Notes under the pieces: generated by a model | What the model was told of the DNA's origin: nothing | Databases searched by the model: none | The model's input: only the letters and a program-made list of their open reading frames with translations | Made by a program: the position numbers and the translations under genes | Assembly (NCBI GenBank): GCA_017431755.1 | Contig: JAFRKM010000089.1 | Span: 1-36,914, forward strand | Length of the DNA: 36,914 nt | DNA from: Clostridia bacterium | GTDB taxonomy: Bacteria; Bacillota; Clostridia; Oscillospirales; Acutalibacteraceae | Direction of reading: 5' to 3' | Shown: piece by piece, positions 22,876 to 31,236 of the stretch | How positions within the stretch are numbered: the first letter of the stretch is position 1 | How the letters are laid out: every line of letters starts with the position of its first letter

Positions 22876-23565
22876 ATTATTTTAAGAAAATGGAAAGATA
22901 TGCCGGAATTTATGAAAAATAAGGAAGTAATGAAATATCATAAAATTTTAAGGCGCAAAAAAACTCAAATTTTTTTAAAAAGATGTTTTGACCTAATATT
23001 TTCTATAATCTTAGCGGCTTTAATGCTTCCGTTTATGGCTGTTGTTTATTTTATAATCAAATTTGATAGCCCTGGAAAGGTTATTTTTAAGCAAAAAAGA
23101 GTAACTAGGTACGGGAAAATATTTTATGTTTATAAATTTAGAACAATGGTAGAAAATGCAGAGAAATTGGGTACTCAGGTAACTACAGATGGAGACAATA
23201 GAATTACCAAAAGTGGAAAATGGCTTAGAAAATTTAGAATAGATGAATTTCCGCAGATATTTAATATAATTAAAGGCGACCTTTCTTTTGTAGGGACTCG
23301 TCCGGAAGTGCCAAAGTATGTTAAACATTATACACCTGAGATGATGGCAACACTTCTTTTACCTGCCGGGGTAACTTCTTCTGCTAGCATACTTTATAAA
23401 GACGAAGCTGAATTTCTTAAAGGTTCAAAAAATCCAGATGAAACTTATGTAAATGAAATTTTGCCGCAAAAAATGACGTATAATTTGGAATATATAAAAA
23501 ATTTTGGACTTATTTACGATATAAAAATAATGATTAAAACAATTATTGCAGTGATAAAAAAATAA
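22876..23565 (+). CDS. Initiating sugar-phosphate transferase (monotopic PGT)
   Basis: Small bacterial sugar transferase of the PglC/WcaJ superfamily that transfers a sugar phosphate to undecaprenyl phosphate to begin a surface glycan. Seen: the re-entrant hydrophobic segment after LKRCFDLIFS, the KQKRVTRYGKIFYVYKFRTM block, the catalytic Asp-Glu dyad in FRIDEFPQIFNIIKGDLSFVG, and TRPEVPKYV. The first ATG (22900) cuts into a conserved-looking N-terminus: upstream in-frame codons read I-I-L-R-K-W-K-D before M-P-E-F-M. Homologues as I recall them start M-x-L-K-K-W-E-D-L-P. The good ribosome site AAGGTG (22864-22869) fits an ATT start at 22876 (or 22879). An aminotransferase follows after 19 bases. 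Confidence 0.88.
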   Translation: MILRKWKDMPEFMKNKEVMKYHKILRRKKTQIFLKRCFDLIFSIILAALMLPFMAVVYFIIKFDSPGKVIFKQKRVTRYGKIFYVYKFRTMVENAEKLGTQVTTDGDNRITKSGKWLRKFRIDEFPQIFNIIKGDLSFVGTRPEVPKYVKHYTPEMMATLLLPAGVTSSASILYKDEAEFLKGSKNPDETYVNEILPQKMTYNLEYIKNFGLIYDIKIMIKTIIAVIKK

Positions 23566-23584
23566 AAATAAGGAGACTTTTTAA

Positions 23585-24781
23585 ATGGAGCGTATAATTA
23601 AATTTTCACCGCCGGATATTTCAGAAGATGATATACAAAGCGTGGTGGAAACTTTAAAATCAGGCTGGATAACCACCGGCCCTAAAACAAAACTTTTTGA
23701 AAATAAAATAGCTGAATATTGTGGTACAAAAAGAGCTGCAGCTCTTAATTCTGCCACAGCGTGTTTAGAGCTTACTTTAAGGCTTCTTGGAATAGGCCCT
23801 GGTGATGAAGTTATAACATGTGCGTACACATATACGGCTTCGTGCAGCGTGATTTGTCATGTTGGAGCAACGCCTGTTTTGGTAGATACTGGGGAAAATT
23901 CTTTTGAAATGGATTACGAAAAATTAGCAGATGTCATCACACCAAAAACAAAAGCCATTATTCCTGTAGATTTAGGTGGCGTGATGTGCGACTATGAAAA
24001 AATATTTGAAATAGTAAACAGCAAAAAAGCTATTTTTAAGCCAAACAATAAAATTCAAGAAAGTATCGGTAGAGTTATTGTTTTGGCGGATGGAGCACAT
24101 TCTTTTGGCGCGGAACAACGTGGTAAAAAATCGGGAAGTGTTGCGGATTTTACATGTTTTTCGTTTCATGCCGTTAAGAATCTTACAACGGCCGAAGGCG
24201 GAGCGGTAACATGGAAGCAAATAGAAGGTATTGACAGCGAAGAAATATACAAAGCTTATATGCTTTTGTCGCTTCATGGGCAGAATAAAGATGCTCTTGC
24301 GAAGACTAAACTCGGAGCTTGGAAATATGATATAATTTGGCCGGCGTATAAATGCAATATGACGGATATTTTAGCAGCACTTGGCCTTTCGCAGCTAGAA
24401 AGATACGATGGCTTATTAAAAAGGCGCAGAGACATTGTAAAAATGTACGATAGCGGTCTAAAAGATATGAATATTCAGCATTTAAACCACATTTCAGGTG
24501 ATAATTTATCGAGTTGCCATCTTTATATCACAAGGCTTCTTGGAAAGAGCTTGGAAGAAAGAAACGAATTCATTGAAAAGATGGCAAAAGTCGGCGTGCC
24601 TACAAATGTGCATTATCAATCATTACCACTTCTTACAGCGTATAAAAATCTAGGTTTTGACATAAAAGATTATCCAAATGCTTTTGATATGTACAAAAAT
24701 GAAGTGACTTTGCCGCTTCATACGCTTCTTTCTGATGAAGACGTAGAATATATTATTTCAAAAGTTAAGGAAAATATATAA
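23585..24781 (+). CDS. DegT/DnrJ/EryC1/StrS-family aminotransferase
   Basis: PLP-dependent sugar aminotransferase that makes amino sugars from nucleotide-activated keto-sugars. The 398 residues show the fold-type I signatures: SGWITTGPKTKLFE, NSATACLELTLRLLG, GDEVITCAYTYTAS, VDLGGVMCDY, ADGAHSFGAE and the PLP lysine in FSFHAVKNLTTAEGG. Length and layout agree with PglE/WecE-like enzymes. With the sugar transferase before it, it probably modifies the first sugar of a lipid-linked glycan, though the dehydratase (for example a PglF-type) is not in the window. Ribosome site AGGAGA precedes the ATG. Confidence 0.92.
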   Translation: MERIIKFSPPDISEDDIQSVVETLKSGWITTGPKTKLFENKIAEYCGTKRAAALNSATACLELTLRLLGIGPGDEVITCAYTYTASCSVICHVGATPVLVDTGENSFEMDYEKLADVITPKTKAIIPVDLGGVMCDYEKIFEIVNSKKAIFKPNNKIQESIGRVIVLADGAHSFGAEQRGKKSGSVADFTCFSFHAVKNLTTAEGGAVTWKQIEGIDSEEIYKAYMLLSLHGQNKDALAKTKLGAWKYDIIWPAYKCNMTDILAALGLSQLERYDGLLKRRRDIVKMYDSGLKDMNIQHLNHISGDNLSSCHLYITRLLGKSLEERNEFIEKMAKVGVPTNVHYQSLPLLTAYKNLGFDIKDYPNAFDMYKNEVTLPLHTLLSDEDVEYIISKVKENI

Positions 24782-24800
24782 TTTTTTGGAGGACACTGTT

Positions 24801-26249
24801 TTGTTTTGCTTAAAATCTGAGCTTAAACAGAGGCGATTAGATACTTCTTTTTTTAGAATAATGCTAATAGTTGTAATGTCGCTTGAAATGTTGGCGTTTA
24901 TTGACCTTTTTATGGGTGCGATTAAATGTCTGGTGGTTTTGTGGGGATTTTTTATATTTATAAATAATTTTTACAAAACTCGTAGATTTTTAAAAATAGA
25001 CCATAGATATCTTATATTTACGTTTCTTTTGTCAATGTGTATTACAGCTGTGGTTAATTTTAGCATATGGTTTGTACCTAATATAGCTCTTGTTTATATA
25101 AATGCTTCTTATTTTTTTATGTTTTACGGAATGTATACTGAAACGCCACACAAAAAAGCCGAAGAAGAAATGGTTTTTTTACTTAAGTTTTTTGTGTGGT
25201 TTGGGCTTATATGTGGATTTTTATCGCTTTGTTTTGTTTTTTTAAAAAATGAAACCTATATTTTTGGATATTATATTGGAATTTATAAAAATAGGTTAAT
25301 TGGAATATACAGCAATTCGAATATACTTGCTTTTTCTATGATTGAATGTGTTGTTGCTGCTGATATTTTATCTACTGAATACATTAAAAATAAATATAAA
25401 GATAAATATTTAAATGGTTTAGTTTTGTTATTAGCTGTGTTTATTAGTTGTGTATGCTTGTTTTTATCTGATTCCAATGCTTCATTTTTGTTTTTGATTA
25501 TTTATGTTACCATAAAGGTTTTTTGCAATTTATTTTTTAAAAGGGAATCATTTCATTTAATAAAATTTATTAAAAGCGTAGTTGTTACTCTTAGTGTTTG
25601 CATGGTTGTTATGTCCGTTTCATTTGCATTTAGAGATACGTGTCAAAAATATATTGGTGACTTTATAACCGGTGTATATAATCAAGAACAATTATTTAAA
25701 TATAACTTTGAAAATTTTAAAGGCGATATTATGAGGGAATTGCCAGAAAAAAAATTTGATTCTAAAAACGGTGAAAAAATTTCTGATTTTACTATTGGAA
25801 GGCATGAATCATATGACGTAAGTAGTGGCAGAATCTTGCTTTTTAAACAAGGTTTTAAGGTGTTTAAACATCATCCTATTTTTGGAGTGGGTAGAGCTAG
25901 CCTTACGTCTTATGGTAAAAAATATATTGAGGGCGGGCTTATAAACTTAGATCTTCATAATGCTTATTTGACTATTCTGGTCTGTTACGGTATAGTGGGG
26001 ATGGCTATTTTTGGTTTGTTCTCTTTTGTGGTAGCTGTGGATATTTGCAAACATTTGTTTGTTTGTTTTAATAAGCCATATTATGGTGTTTTTGTTAGAA
26101 TTTTTTCTGCCTTAGTAGCGTATTGTGGGTATTGTATATTTGAAAAAGCTATTTTATTTGATGTTACTTTTATGGTTGGATTCTTTTGGATTATGCTTGG
26201 TTATGCGCTTTCTTATATACATAATTTTGAAAAACCGGCAGAACAATAA
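24801..26249 (+). CDS. O-antigen ligase/polymerase-like membrane protein
   Basis: A polytopic membrane protein of about 482 residues with roughly ten hydrophobic segments and a large extracytoplasmic loop. The loop contains SSGRILLFKQGFKVFKHHPIFGVG and LHNAYLTILVCYGIVG, which is the Wzy/O-ligase (Wzy_C) signature. Such proteins join or polymerise lipid-linked glycans on the outer face of the membrane. The start is probably TTG 24801, with GGAGGA at 24788-24793 upstream; a TTG at 24786 overlaps that ribosome site. It completes a minimal three-gene glycan module. In a single-membrane bacterium the acceptor could be a teichoic acid-like polymer or a protein. Confidence 0.87.
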   Translation: MFCLKSELKQRRLDTSFFRIMLIVVMSLEMLAFIDLFMGAIKCLVVLWGFFIFINNFYKTRRFLKIDHRYLIFTFLLSMCITAVVNFSIWFVPNIALVYINASYFFMFYGMYTETPHKKAEEEMVFLLKFFVWFGLICGFLSLCFVFLKNETYIFGYYIGIYKNRLIGIYSNSNILAFSMIECVVAADILSTEYIKNKYKDKYLNGLVLLLAVFISCVCLFLSDSNASFLFLIIYVTIKVFCNLFFKRESFHLIKFIKSVVVTLSVCMVVMSVSFAFRDTCQKYIGDFITGVYNQEQLFKYNFENFKGDIMRELPEKKFDSKNGEKISDFTIGRHESYDVSSGRILLFKQGFKVFKHHPIFGVGRASLTSYGKKYIEGGLINLDLHNAYLTILVCYGIVGMAIFGLFSFVVAVDICKHLFVCFNKPYYGVFVRIFSALVAYCGYCIFEKAILFDVTFMVGFFWIMLGYALSYIHNFEKPAEQ

Positions 26250-26268
26250 TTTATAAAGAGGTGATTTG

Positions 26269-27102
26269 GTGTTAAATATAGGATGTCATTTATCTTCTGC
26301 AGATGGATTTAAAGCTATGGCGCTTACTGCCAAAAAGATAGGTGCAAATACTTTTCAGTATTTTACAAGGAATCCCAGGGGTTGTGTGGCTAAGCCGATT
26401 GATAAGGAAGATATAAGTGAATTTTTTAAAATTTATAAAGAAGAAAATTTTGCACCAATTGTAGCTCATTGTCCATATACACTAAATTTATGTTCAGCTA
26501 AGGAGAATATTAGAAATTTTTCAAAAAGCGTTTTTAAAGATGATATAACTCGTACAGATTTAATACCTGGCAGTTTTTATAATTTTCATCCTGGTAGCCA
26601 TACAGGTCAAGGAGTGGAAATAGGGATAAAGCAAATTTGTAATGCGCTTAACGAAATTATTACTCCAGAGCAAAAAACCACTATTTTGTTGGAAACTATG
26701 GCAGGAAAAGGTAGCGAAATAGGTGGCAAATTTGAAGAGCTCAGAAAAATAATTGATAATATTAATATAAAAGAAAAAATTGGGGTTTGTTTGGATACTT
26801 GTCATATTTTTGATGGTGGATATGATATTGTTTCTAATCTTGAAGGAGTTATAGAAGAGTTTGATAAAGTAATAGGATTTGATCGTTTGTATGTTATTCA
26901 TTTGAACGATAGTAAAAACATTCTTGGAAGCAAAAAAGATAGGCATGAAATGATAGGTAAAGGAAATATTGGCATAAAAGCAATAGAAAAAATTATTAAT
27001 CATAGTAAATTTAAAGATCTTGTTTTTATTCTTGAAACGCCTCAGGAATCTCTTAGCGGATATGCCAAAGAAATTGAAATGCTAAAAAATTTTAGAAAAT
27101 AA
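26269..27102 (+). CDS. nfo: Endonuclease IV (AP endonuclease)
   Basis: Zinc-dependent endonuclease that cuts at abasic sites in base-excision repair. TIM-barrel of about 277 residues with the family signatures: GCHLSSADG at the N-terminus, FHPGSH, LLETMAGKG, CLDTCHIFDGGYD, HLNDSKNILGSKKDRHEMIGKG and LETP near the end. The zinc ligands lie in these motifs and are all present. GTG 26269 is the best start, since AGAGGTGA is well spaced to it; TTG 26266 is also in frame. It lies in the middle of a transcript with cell-envelope genes. Confidence 0.95.
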   Translation: MLNIGCHLSSADGFKAMALTAKKIGANTFQYFTRNPRGCVAKPIDKEDISEFFKIYKEENFAPIVAHCPYTLNLCSAKENIRNFSKSVFKDDITRTDLIPGSFYNFHPGSHTGQGVEIGIKQICNALNEIITPEQKTTILLETMAGKGSEIGGKFEELRKIIDNINIKEKIGVCLDTCHIFDGGYDIVSNLEGVIEEFDKVIGFDRLYVIHLNDSKNILGSKKDRHEMIGKGNIGIKAIEKIINHSKFKDLVFILETPQESLSGYAKEIEMLKNFRK

Positions 27103-27125
27103 ATTTATTTTAGAGGATACGCAAA

Positions 27126-30100
27126 ATGGATAAAGAACTAAAAAAAAATTATAAAGGTGGAAAAATAAGCGAAATTGTTATTTCGTCTGTAATGCCGTTT
27201 TTAAATAAACTGAAAAAAAATGGAATTAAAAAGATTCTTGGTGAGTTTTTGCCTGGAATAGATATTAATAATTTTGTGCTTGAAAAAATAAAAAATCAGC
27301 TATCCAAAAGGCGTGCTGTGGGACTTGGTAAGGGCCTTGGAAGAGTTTATATTCAGTATCGTTTTGATGGTATACAAGTAGAACCATGTGGTGTTTTACG
27401 ATTTCTTATTAAAAAAATAACGATTACTGATGATCAGATTTTAAAATCTTTTGATGATATTTTAGACCAAATTGAAGAAAAGTATATAAAAAATAGCGAT
27501 TATATTATTAGTGAAATAGATGATATAATATTTAATCTTTCCGAGACGGAAATTTATAAACCGAAAACCTCAGAGCAGAAGAATCTGTATGATTTAGCAG
27601 TGTTTATACTTGCTAATTATTATGAATCTTTCGAAGAAAAGCCAGCATGGCTAACCGGTGCTTTTGAAAATATAAAAAAGGGTAAGTTTATTAAAAAATG
27701 GATTGAATTTTTAGCTGAGTATATTTCTGAACTGATTTCAGAGGTAAGCGAAAACATATTTATTAATTTTAAAGTTACTTTTGATTCTTACCTTATTAGG
27801 ACATTTCTTAATAAAAAAACTAATCGTGGACAAATTTCTAAAATGATTAAACTTTTTAATATAGATGTTAAAAAAATAATTTATAATTTTGCAAAAAGTT
27901 ATGTAAGCCCAAGTTTTATAAGAGGTGCAAGTGAAGTTATTTTAGAAATGTTTTCAAACTTTTTAAGTGATGAAAATAGTATTTTAGAAGAAAGTGCAAA
28001 TGATGAAAACAAGCCATTTAATTTTACTGTGTCCCTTGGGAATGATGCTCTTAGCGAAAGAAGATTCAGATGGTACACTAAATATTTGGAGAAAAATAGC
28101 TATTTAGAGTATTCATACAATAAAGATTTTAATAACAGTATAAAATTAAATGTAAACCCAAGTAAAAGTTTAAAACTTATTCCTGTTTTGAACTTTGGTT
28201 TGGTGTCTAAATTTAAAGTAAAGCAATTTTTTAAATATTCTTGCACTATTAAAAATTTAAATCCAGGAACATTATATTATAGAGTGATTTCAGAAAATAA
28301 TGATAGCACAGAGGTTTTTAAACTTAAAATTAAAAGCTTTTCAAATAGATCAAAATTTCTGATTTTATCAGATTCTCAAGGTATGGTAAAAAGCGATTAT
28401 GATGTGTTTTTAGAAATGCTTGAATCAGCGGTGAAAAACACGCCGGATAGTGACTTTATAGTTCATTTGGGAGATTTTGTTGATGATGGAAATAATGAAG
28501 AATTTTGGCGCTGGATTTTAGATTCTAAGGTTTGGGCTGAAAATGCAGTTATTCCTTTAAGCGGTAATCATGAAGCGCGTGTTAATGCTTTATCCTACAA
28601 AAACGGAATAGAAAATTCTGTGTTATCACACTTTAATTTTATGGATTTCCCAAATCAAAATACGGATTCAGGGGCATATTATTCATTTGTTTATAATAAT
28701 ATTACTTTTATAGTTTTAAATACAAATATGGGTAGGGAAGGAACGCTTGATTCCAGGCAATATAGATGGGCGTTAAATACTGCAAAAAAAGCAAAGACTC
28801 CTTGGAAAATACTTCTTACTCATAAAACTCCGTATTCCAATGGTCCGCATCATAATGACCCAGATGTTAAAGCTATAGGCAAACAAATTATAAATTTAGC
28901 TTATGAGGGGAAAATAGATTTGGTTTTTGGTGGGCACGACCATGTTTACGTAAGAACTCCAATGTTGGCTTATGATAAGAAAATTTTTTCAGAAAAAACA
29001 AAAAATGAAGAAGGAAAAACTGTGATTAAAACTTATTTTAACCCAGAAGGAACAGTGTATATAACCCCGGGTACTTCTGGTGTTAAGAATTATATGCAGA
29101 AATTTCCTGTTTCTTTTCCATATGATGCTATGATTAAACTAAACGGCCCTGTTTATTCTGAGGTGGAAGTTGATGATAATGTACTGAAATTTAGCTCTTT
29201 TTTGTGGGATAAAAAAAGTAAAAATTTTAAAAAAATTGATTTTTTAAGTTTGAAAAAATGTGATCTAGATTTAACGCATATTGATGGGTTTAAAGTTTCT
29301 AGGTTTATAAATAATATTCCTGATTATCCTTGGCGAGATATTAGTTTTTCTGTGAATAGAGTAGCCAAGCTTTACGAAAGTTTGGATTATTCCGAAAAGG
29401 TAAAAATAAATAATTACTCTTATCTTTTAAAATCTTTAAAAAATAATGAAAACTACAAAAAAATAATAAAAAGCGAAATAAGAACAGTAAAAAACAAAAA
29501 AGAGTTTATAAAAGCACTTAGTAACAAAAAAGTTGGGACAATAATTGCCGATTGCGAAGAAATTAAGTTTGAAAGTAAGCTAGTGATTGATAGGCCTCTA
29601 TGTATACGTGGAGAAGCAAAATTTACGCATGTAAAATTTATTTTACAAGAAAACGCTTTCGTAATTTTTGCAGACAGCATTTGTATAGACAATATAAGAA
29701 AACCATTTTCTTTGTGTAGTTCTTTAGACTGTTTTGAAATGCACAGTAAAAGTATTTTAATTTTAAATGATAATGTATCTGTTAATACTGGATATGGAAT
29801 AGGGTTTAAAGGATATGGTATAAATATAGTTGGTGAAAAAGTTGGAGTTTACCTTAATAGTTCAAGCTATAATATTACAAAAAATAGTTTTTTGCATTCT
29901 AGTTTTTATGACTCTAAAGTGGTGGTTACTTCCGGAAAGTATTTTTCATTAGGTAAAACCCCAACAATTAATATAGATGGTTATTTAAAAATTAAAGGTG
30001 GATTTATTAGAAATATAAAAGGGTCTTTTAATTCAAACATAACTATTGATGGAGGAATAATAGGAGTAAAAGATAAAAATGAATGTTTGATTCCACTTGA

Positions 30101-30242
30101 ATGCACAGGGTGTTTGAGTTTAGAATCCGGAAAAATTCGGGCAAACAGTAATGGTATTTCAGTTAAGACGGGTAAATGGCAGGAAAACAATTTAAAACCG
30201 CCTAAGTCTGTTGAAATAACAGGCGAAATTTGGTATACTTAA
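27126..30242 (+). CDS. Large metallophosphoesterase with beta-helix-like C-terminus
   Basis: A 1038-residue protein. Residues ~1-290 are unassigned and helical. About 297-410 looks like the FN3-like N-terminal domain of purple acid phosphatases. About 410-720 is a calcineurin-type phosphoesterase with all metal motifs: SDSQ (D416), HLGDFVDD (D450), GNHE (N481, H482), LTHKTP and GGHDHVY (H604, H606). About 800-1038 holds short G-rich strand repeats (KVGVYLNSS, YLKIKGGFI, SNITIDGGII, SLESGKIRAN) like a right-handed beta-helix. Substrate is unknown. I see no signal peptide or membrane segment, odd for this phosphatase type. It is flanked by nfo and a VanY-like peptidase, with gaps under 30 bases. 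Confidence 0.85.
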   Translation: MDKELKKNYKGGKISEIVISSVMPFLNKLKKNGIKKILGEFLPGIDINNFVLEKIKNQLSKRRAVGLGKGLGRVYIQYRFDGIQVEPCGVLRFLIKKITITDDQILKSFDDILDQIEEKYIKNSDYIISEIDDIIFNLSETEIYKPKTSEQKNLYDLAVFILANYYESFEEKPAWLTGAFENIKKGKFIKKWIEFLAEYISELISEVSENIFINFKVTFDSYLIRTFLNKKTNRGQISKMIKLFNIDVKKIIYNFAKSYVSPSFIRGASEVILEMFSNFLSDENSILEESANDENKPFNFTVSLGNDALSERRFRWYTKYLEKNSYLEYSYNKDFNNSIKLNVNPSKSLKLIPVLNFGLVSKFKVKQFFKYSCTIKNLNPGTLYYRVISENNDSTEVFKLKIKSFSNRSKFLILSDSQGMVKSDYDVFLEMLESAVKNTPDSDFIVHLGDFVDDGNNEEFWRWILDSKVWAENAVIPLSGNHEARVNALSYKNGIENSVLSHFNFMDFPNQNTDSGAYYSFVYNNITFIVLNTNMGREGTLDSRQYRWALNTAKKAKTPWKILLTHKTPYSNGPHHNDPDVKAIGKQIINLAYEGKIDLVFGGHDHVYVRTPMLAYDKKIFSEKTKNEEGKTVIKTYFNPEGTVYITPGTSGVKNYMQKFPVSFPYDAMIKLNGPVYSEVEVDDNVLKFSSFLWDKKSKNFKKIDFLSLKKCDLDLTHIDGFKVSRFINNIPDYPWRDISFSVNRVAKLYESLDYSEKVKINNYSYLLKSLKNNENYKKIIKSEIRTVKNKKEFIKALSNKKVGTIIADCEEIKFESKLVIDRPLCIRGEAKFTHVKFILQENAFVIFADSICIDNIRKPFSLCSSLDCFEMHSKSILILNDNVSVNTGYGIGFKGYGINIVGEKVGVYLNSSSYNITKNSFLHSSFYDSKVVVTSGKYFSLGKTPTINIDGYLKIKGGFIRNIKGSFNSNITIDGGIIGVKDKNECLIPLECTGCLSLESGKIRANSNGISVKTGKWQENNLKPPKSVEITGEIWYT

Positions 30243-30271
30243 GCTTATAATTAGTGTGGAGGGACATTAAC

Positions 30272-31213
30272 ATGAATGAATATAAAAGATTAAATACAAA
30301 AGACAAGGCAGTGCTCAAAGTGTGTAAAGTTGTAAAAAAATCAACTGGTAAAAGCCTGAAATGGACGTTTATTTATAGTGGAATATTTTTGGCTTTTGTT
30401 GTTGGTGTTTTTATGTTTTATAAATTTGTAGATAGTAATTATAAAAATAACGGTGAAGTAGAAATAGAAGGTATAAATTCACAATCTAAGATGAATTCTA
30501 AAGATGTTTCTGATTTAGATGAACTTTCTAAAAATGAACTTGAAAGAGAATCAGGAAAAATAGAAAAATTAGAATCAGAACTAAATAAAGATGAAACCGA
30601 AGGAGATGGATCATCAGGATTTAAAAAATCTTATAATTTTTCCGATTGGAATGCTTCTTGTGATTTTGAAATGTTAGTAATTAATAAAGATAACCCAATT
30701 TCAGAAAGTTTGAAAATTAAAACGAAAAATTGCAAAGGTAAAGAAGTAGCAATTCAATGTTCAGCTGATCTTGAAAATATGATAGAAGATGCAAAAAAAG
30801 ATGGGATTAATCTTTGGATTTCTTCGGGATATAGGGATATAGCGCTGCAGAAAAAACTTTTTGACAGACAAGTGGAAAGGCAAAAAAACAAAGAGGTAAT
30901 TTCTCAAGCAGAAGCCGAAGAACGTGCGGCCACAGTAGTTGCAAAGCCATATACAAGTGAACATAATACGGGTTTAGCGGTGGATTTTAATGGTGTGGAA
31001 GATAATTTTTATACAACCAAAGAGTACAAGTGGCTTATAAATAATGCTCATAAATATGGTTTTATTGAAAGATATCAGGTGAAATGGCAAAATGTTACAG
31101 GAGTTATTTATGAACCTTGGCATTTCAGATATGTAGGCAAAAAATATGCGCCACTTATTAAAGACAGTGGTTTATGTTTAGAAAAATATGTTGCAGAAAA
31201 ATTGATGAAATAA
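30272..31213 (+). CDS. VanY-like D,D-/L,D-carboxypeptidase, membrane-anchored
   Basis: Zinc peptidase of the VanY/DacY (M15B) type, trimming peptidoglycan stem peptides outside the membrane. An N-terminal membrane segment (about residues 31-51) is followed by a Glu/Lys/Ser-rich linker and the catalytic domain from about residue 140. Zinc and catalytic motifs are intact: SGYRD, SEHNTGLAVDF (H231, D238) and EPWHFRY (H284, with E281). Length about 313. I use ATG 30272, which has GGAGGG 8 bases upstream; the frame is open to GTG 30254, which lies before that ribosome site. Confidence 0.92.
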   Translation: MNEYKRLNTKDKAVLKVCKVVKKSTGKSLKWTFIYSGIFLAFVVGVFMFYKFVDSNYKNNGEVEIEGINSQSKMNSKDVSDLDELSKNELERESGKIEKLESELNKDETEGDGSSGFKKSYNFSDWNASCDFEMLVINKDNPISESLKIKTKNCKGKEVAIQCSADLENMIEDAKKDGINLWISSGYRDIALQKKLFDRQVERQKNKEVISQAEAEERAATVVAKPYTSEHNTGLAVDFNGVEDNFYTTKEYKWLINNAHKYGFIERYQVKWQNVTGVIYEPWHFRYVGKKYAPLIKDSGLCLEKYVAEKLMK

Positions 31214-31236
31214 AAATTTTAAAGGAGAAATATAAA

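Noticed and set aside
26560..27003. Open frame on the minus strand within the endonuclease IV gene
   Set aside because: It overlaps a fully conserved plus-strand enzyme and has no ribosome site or recognisable product.
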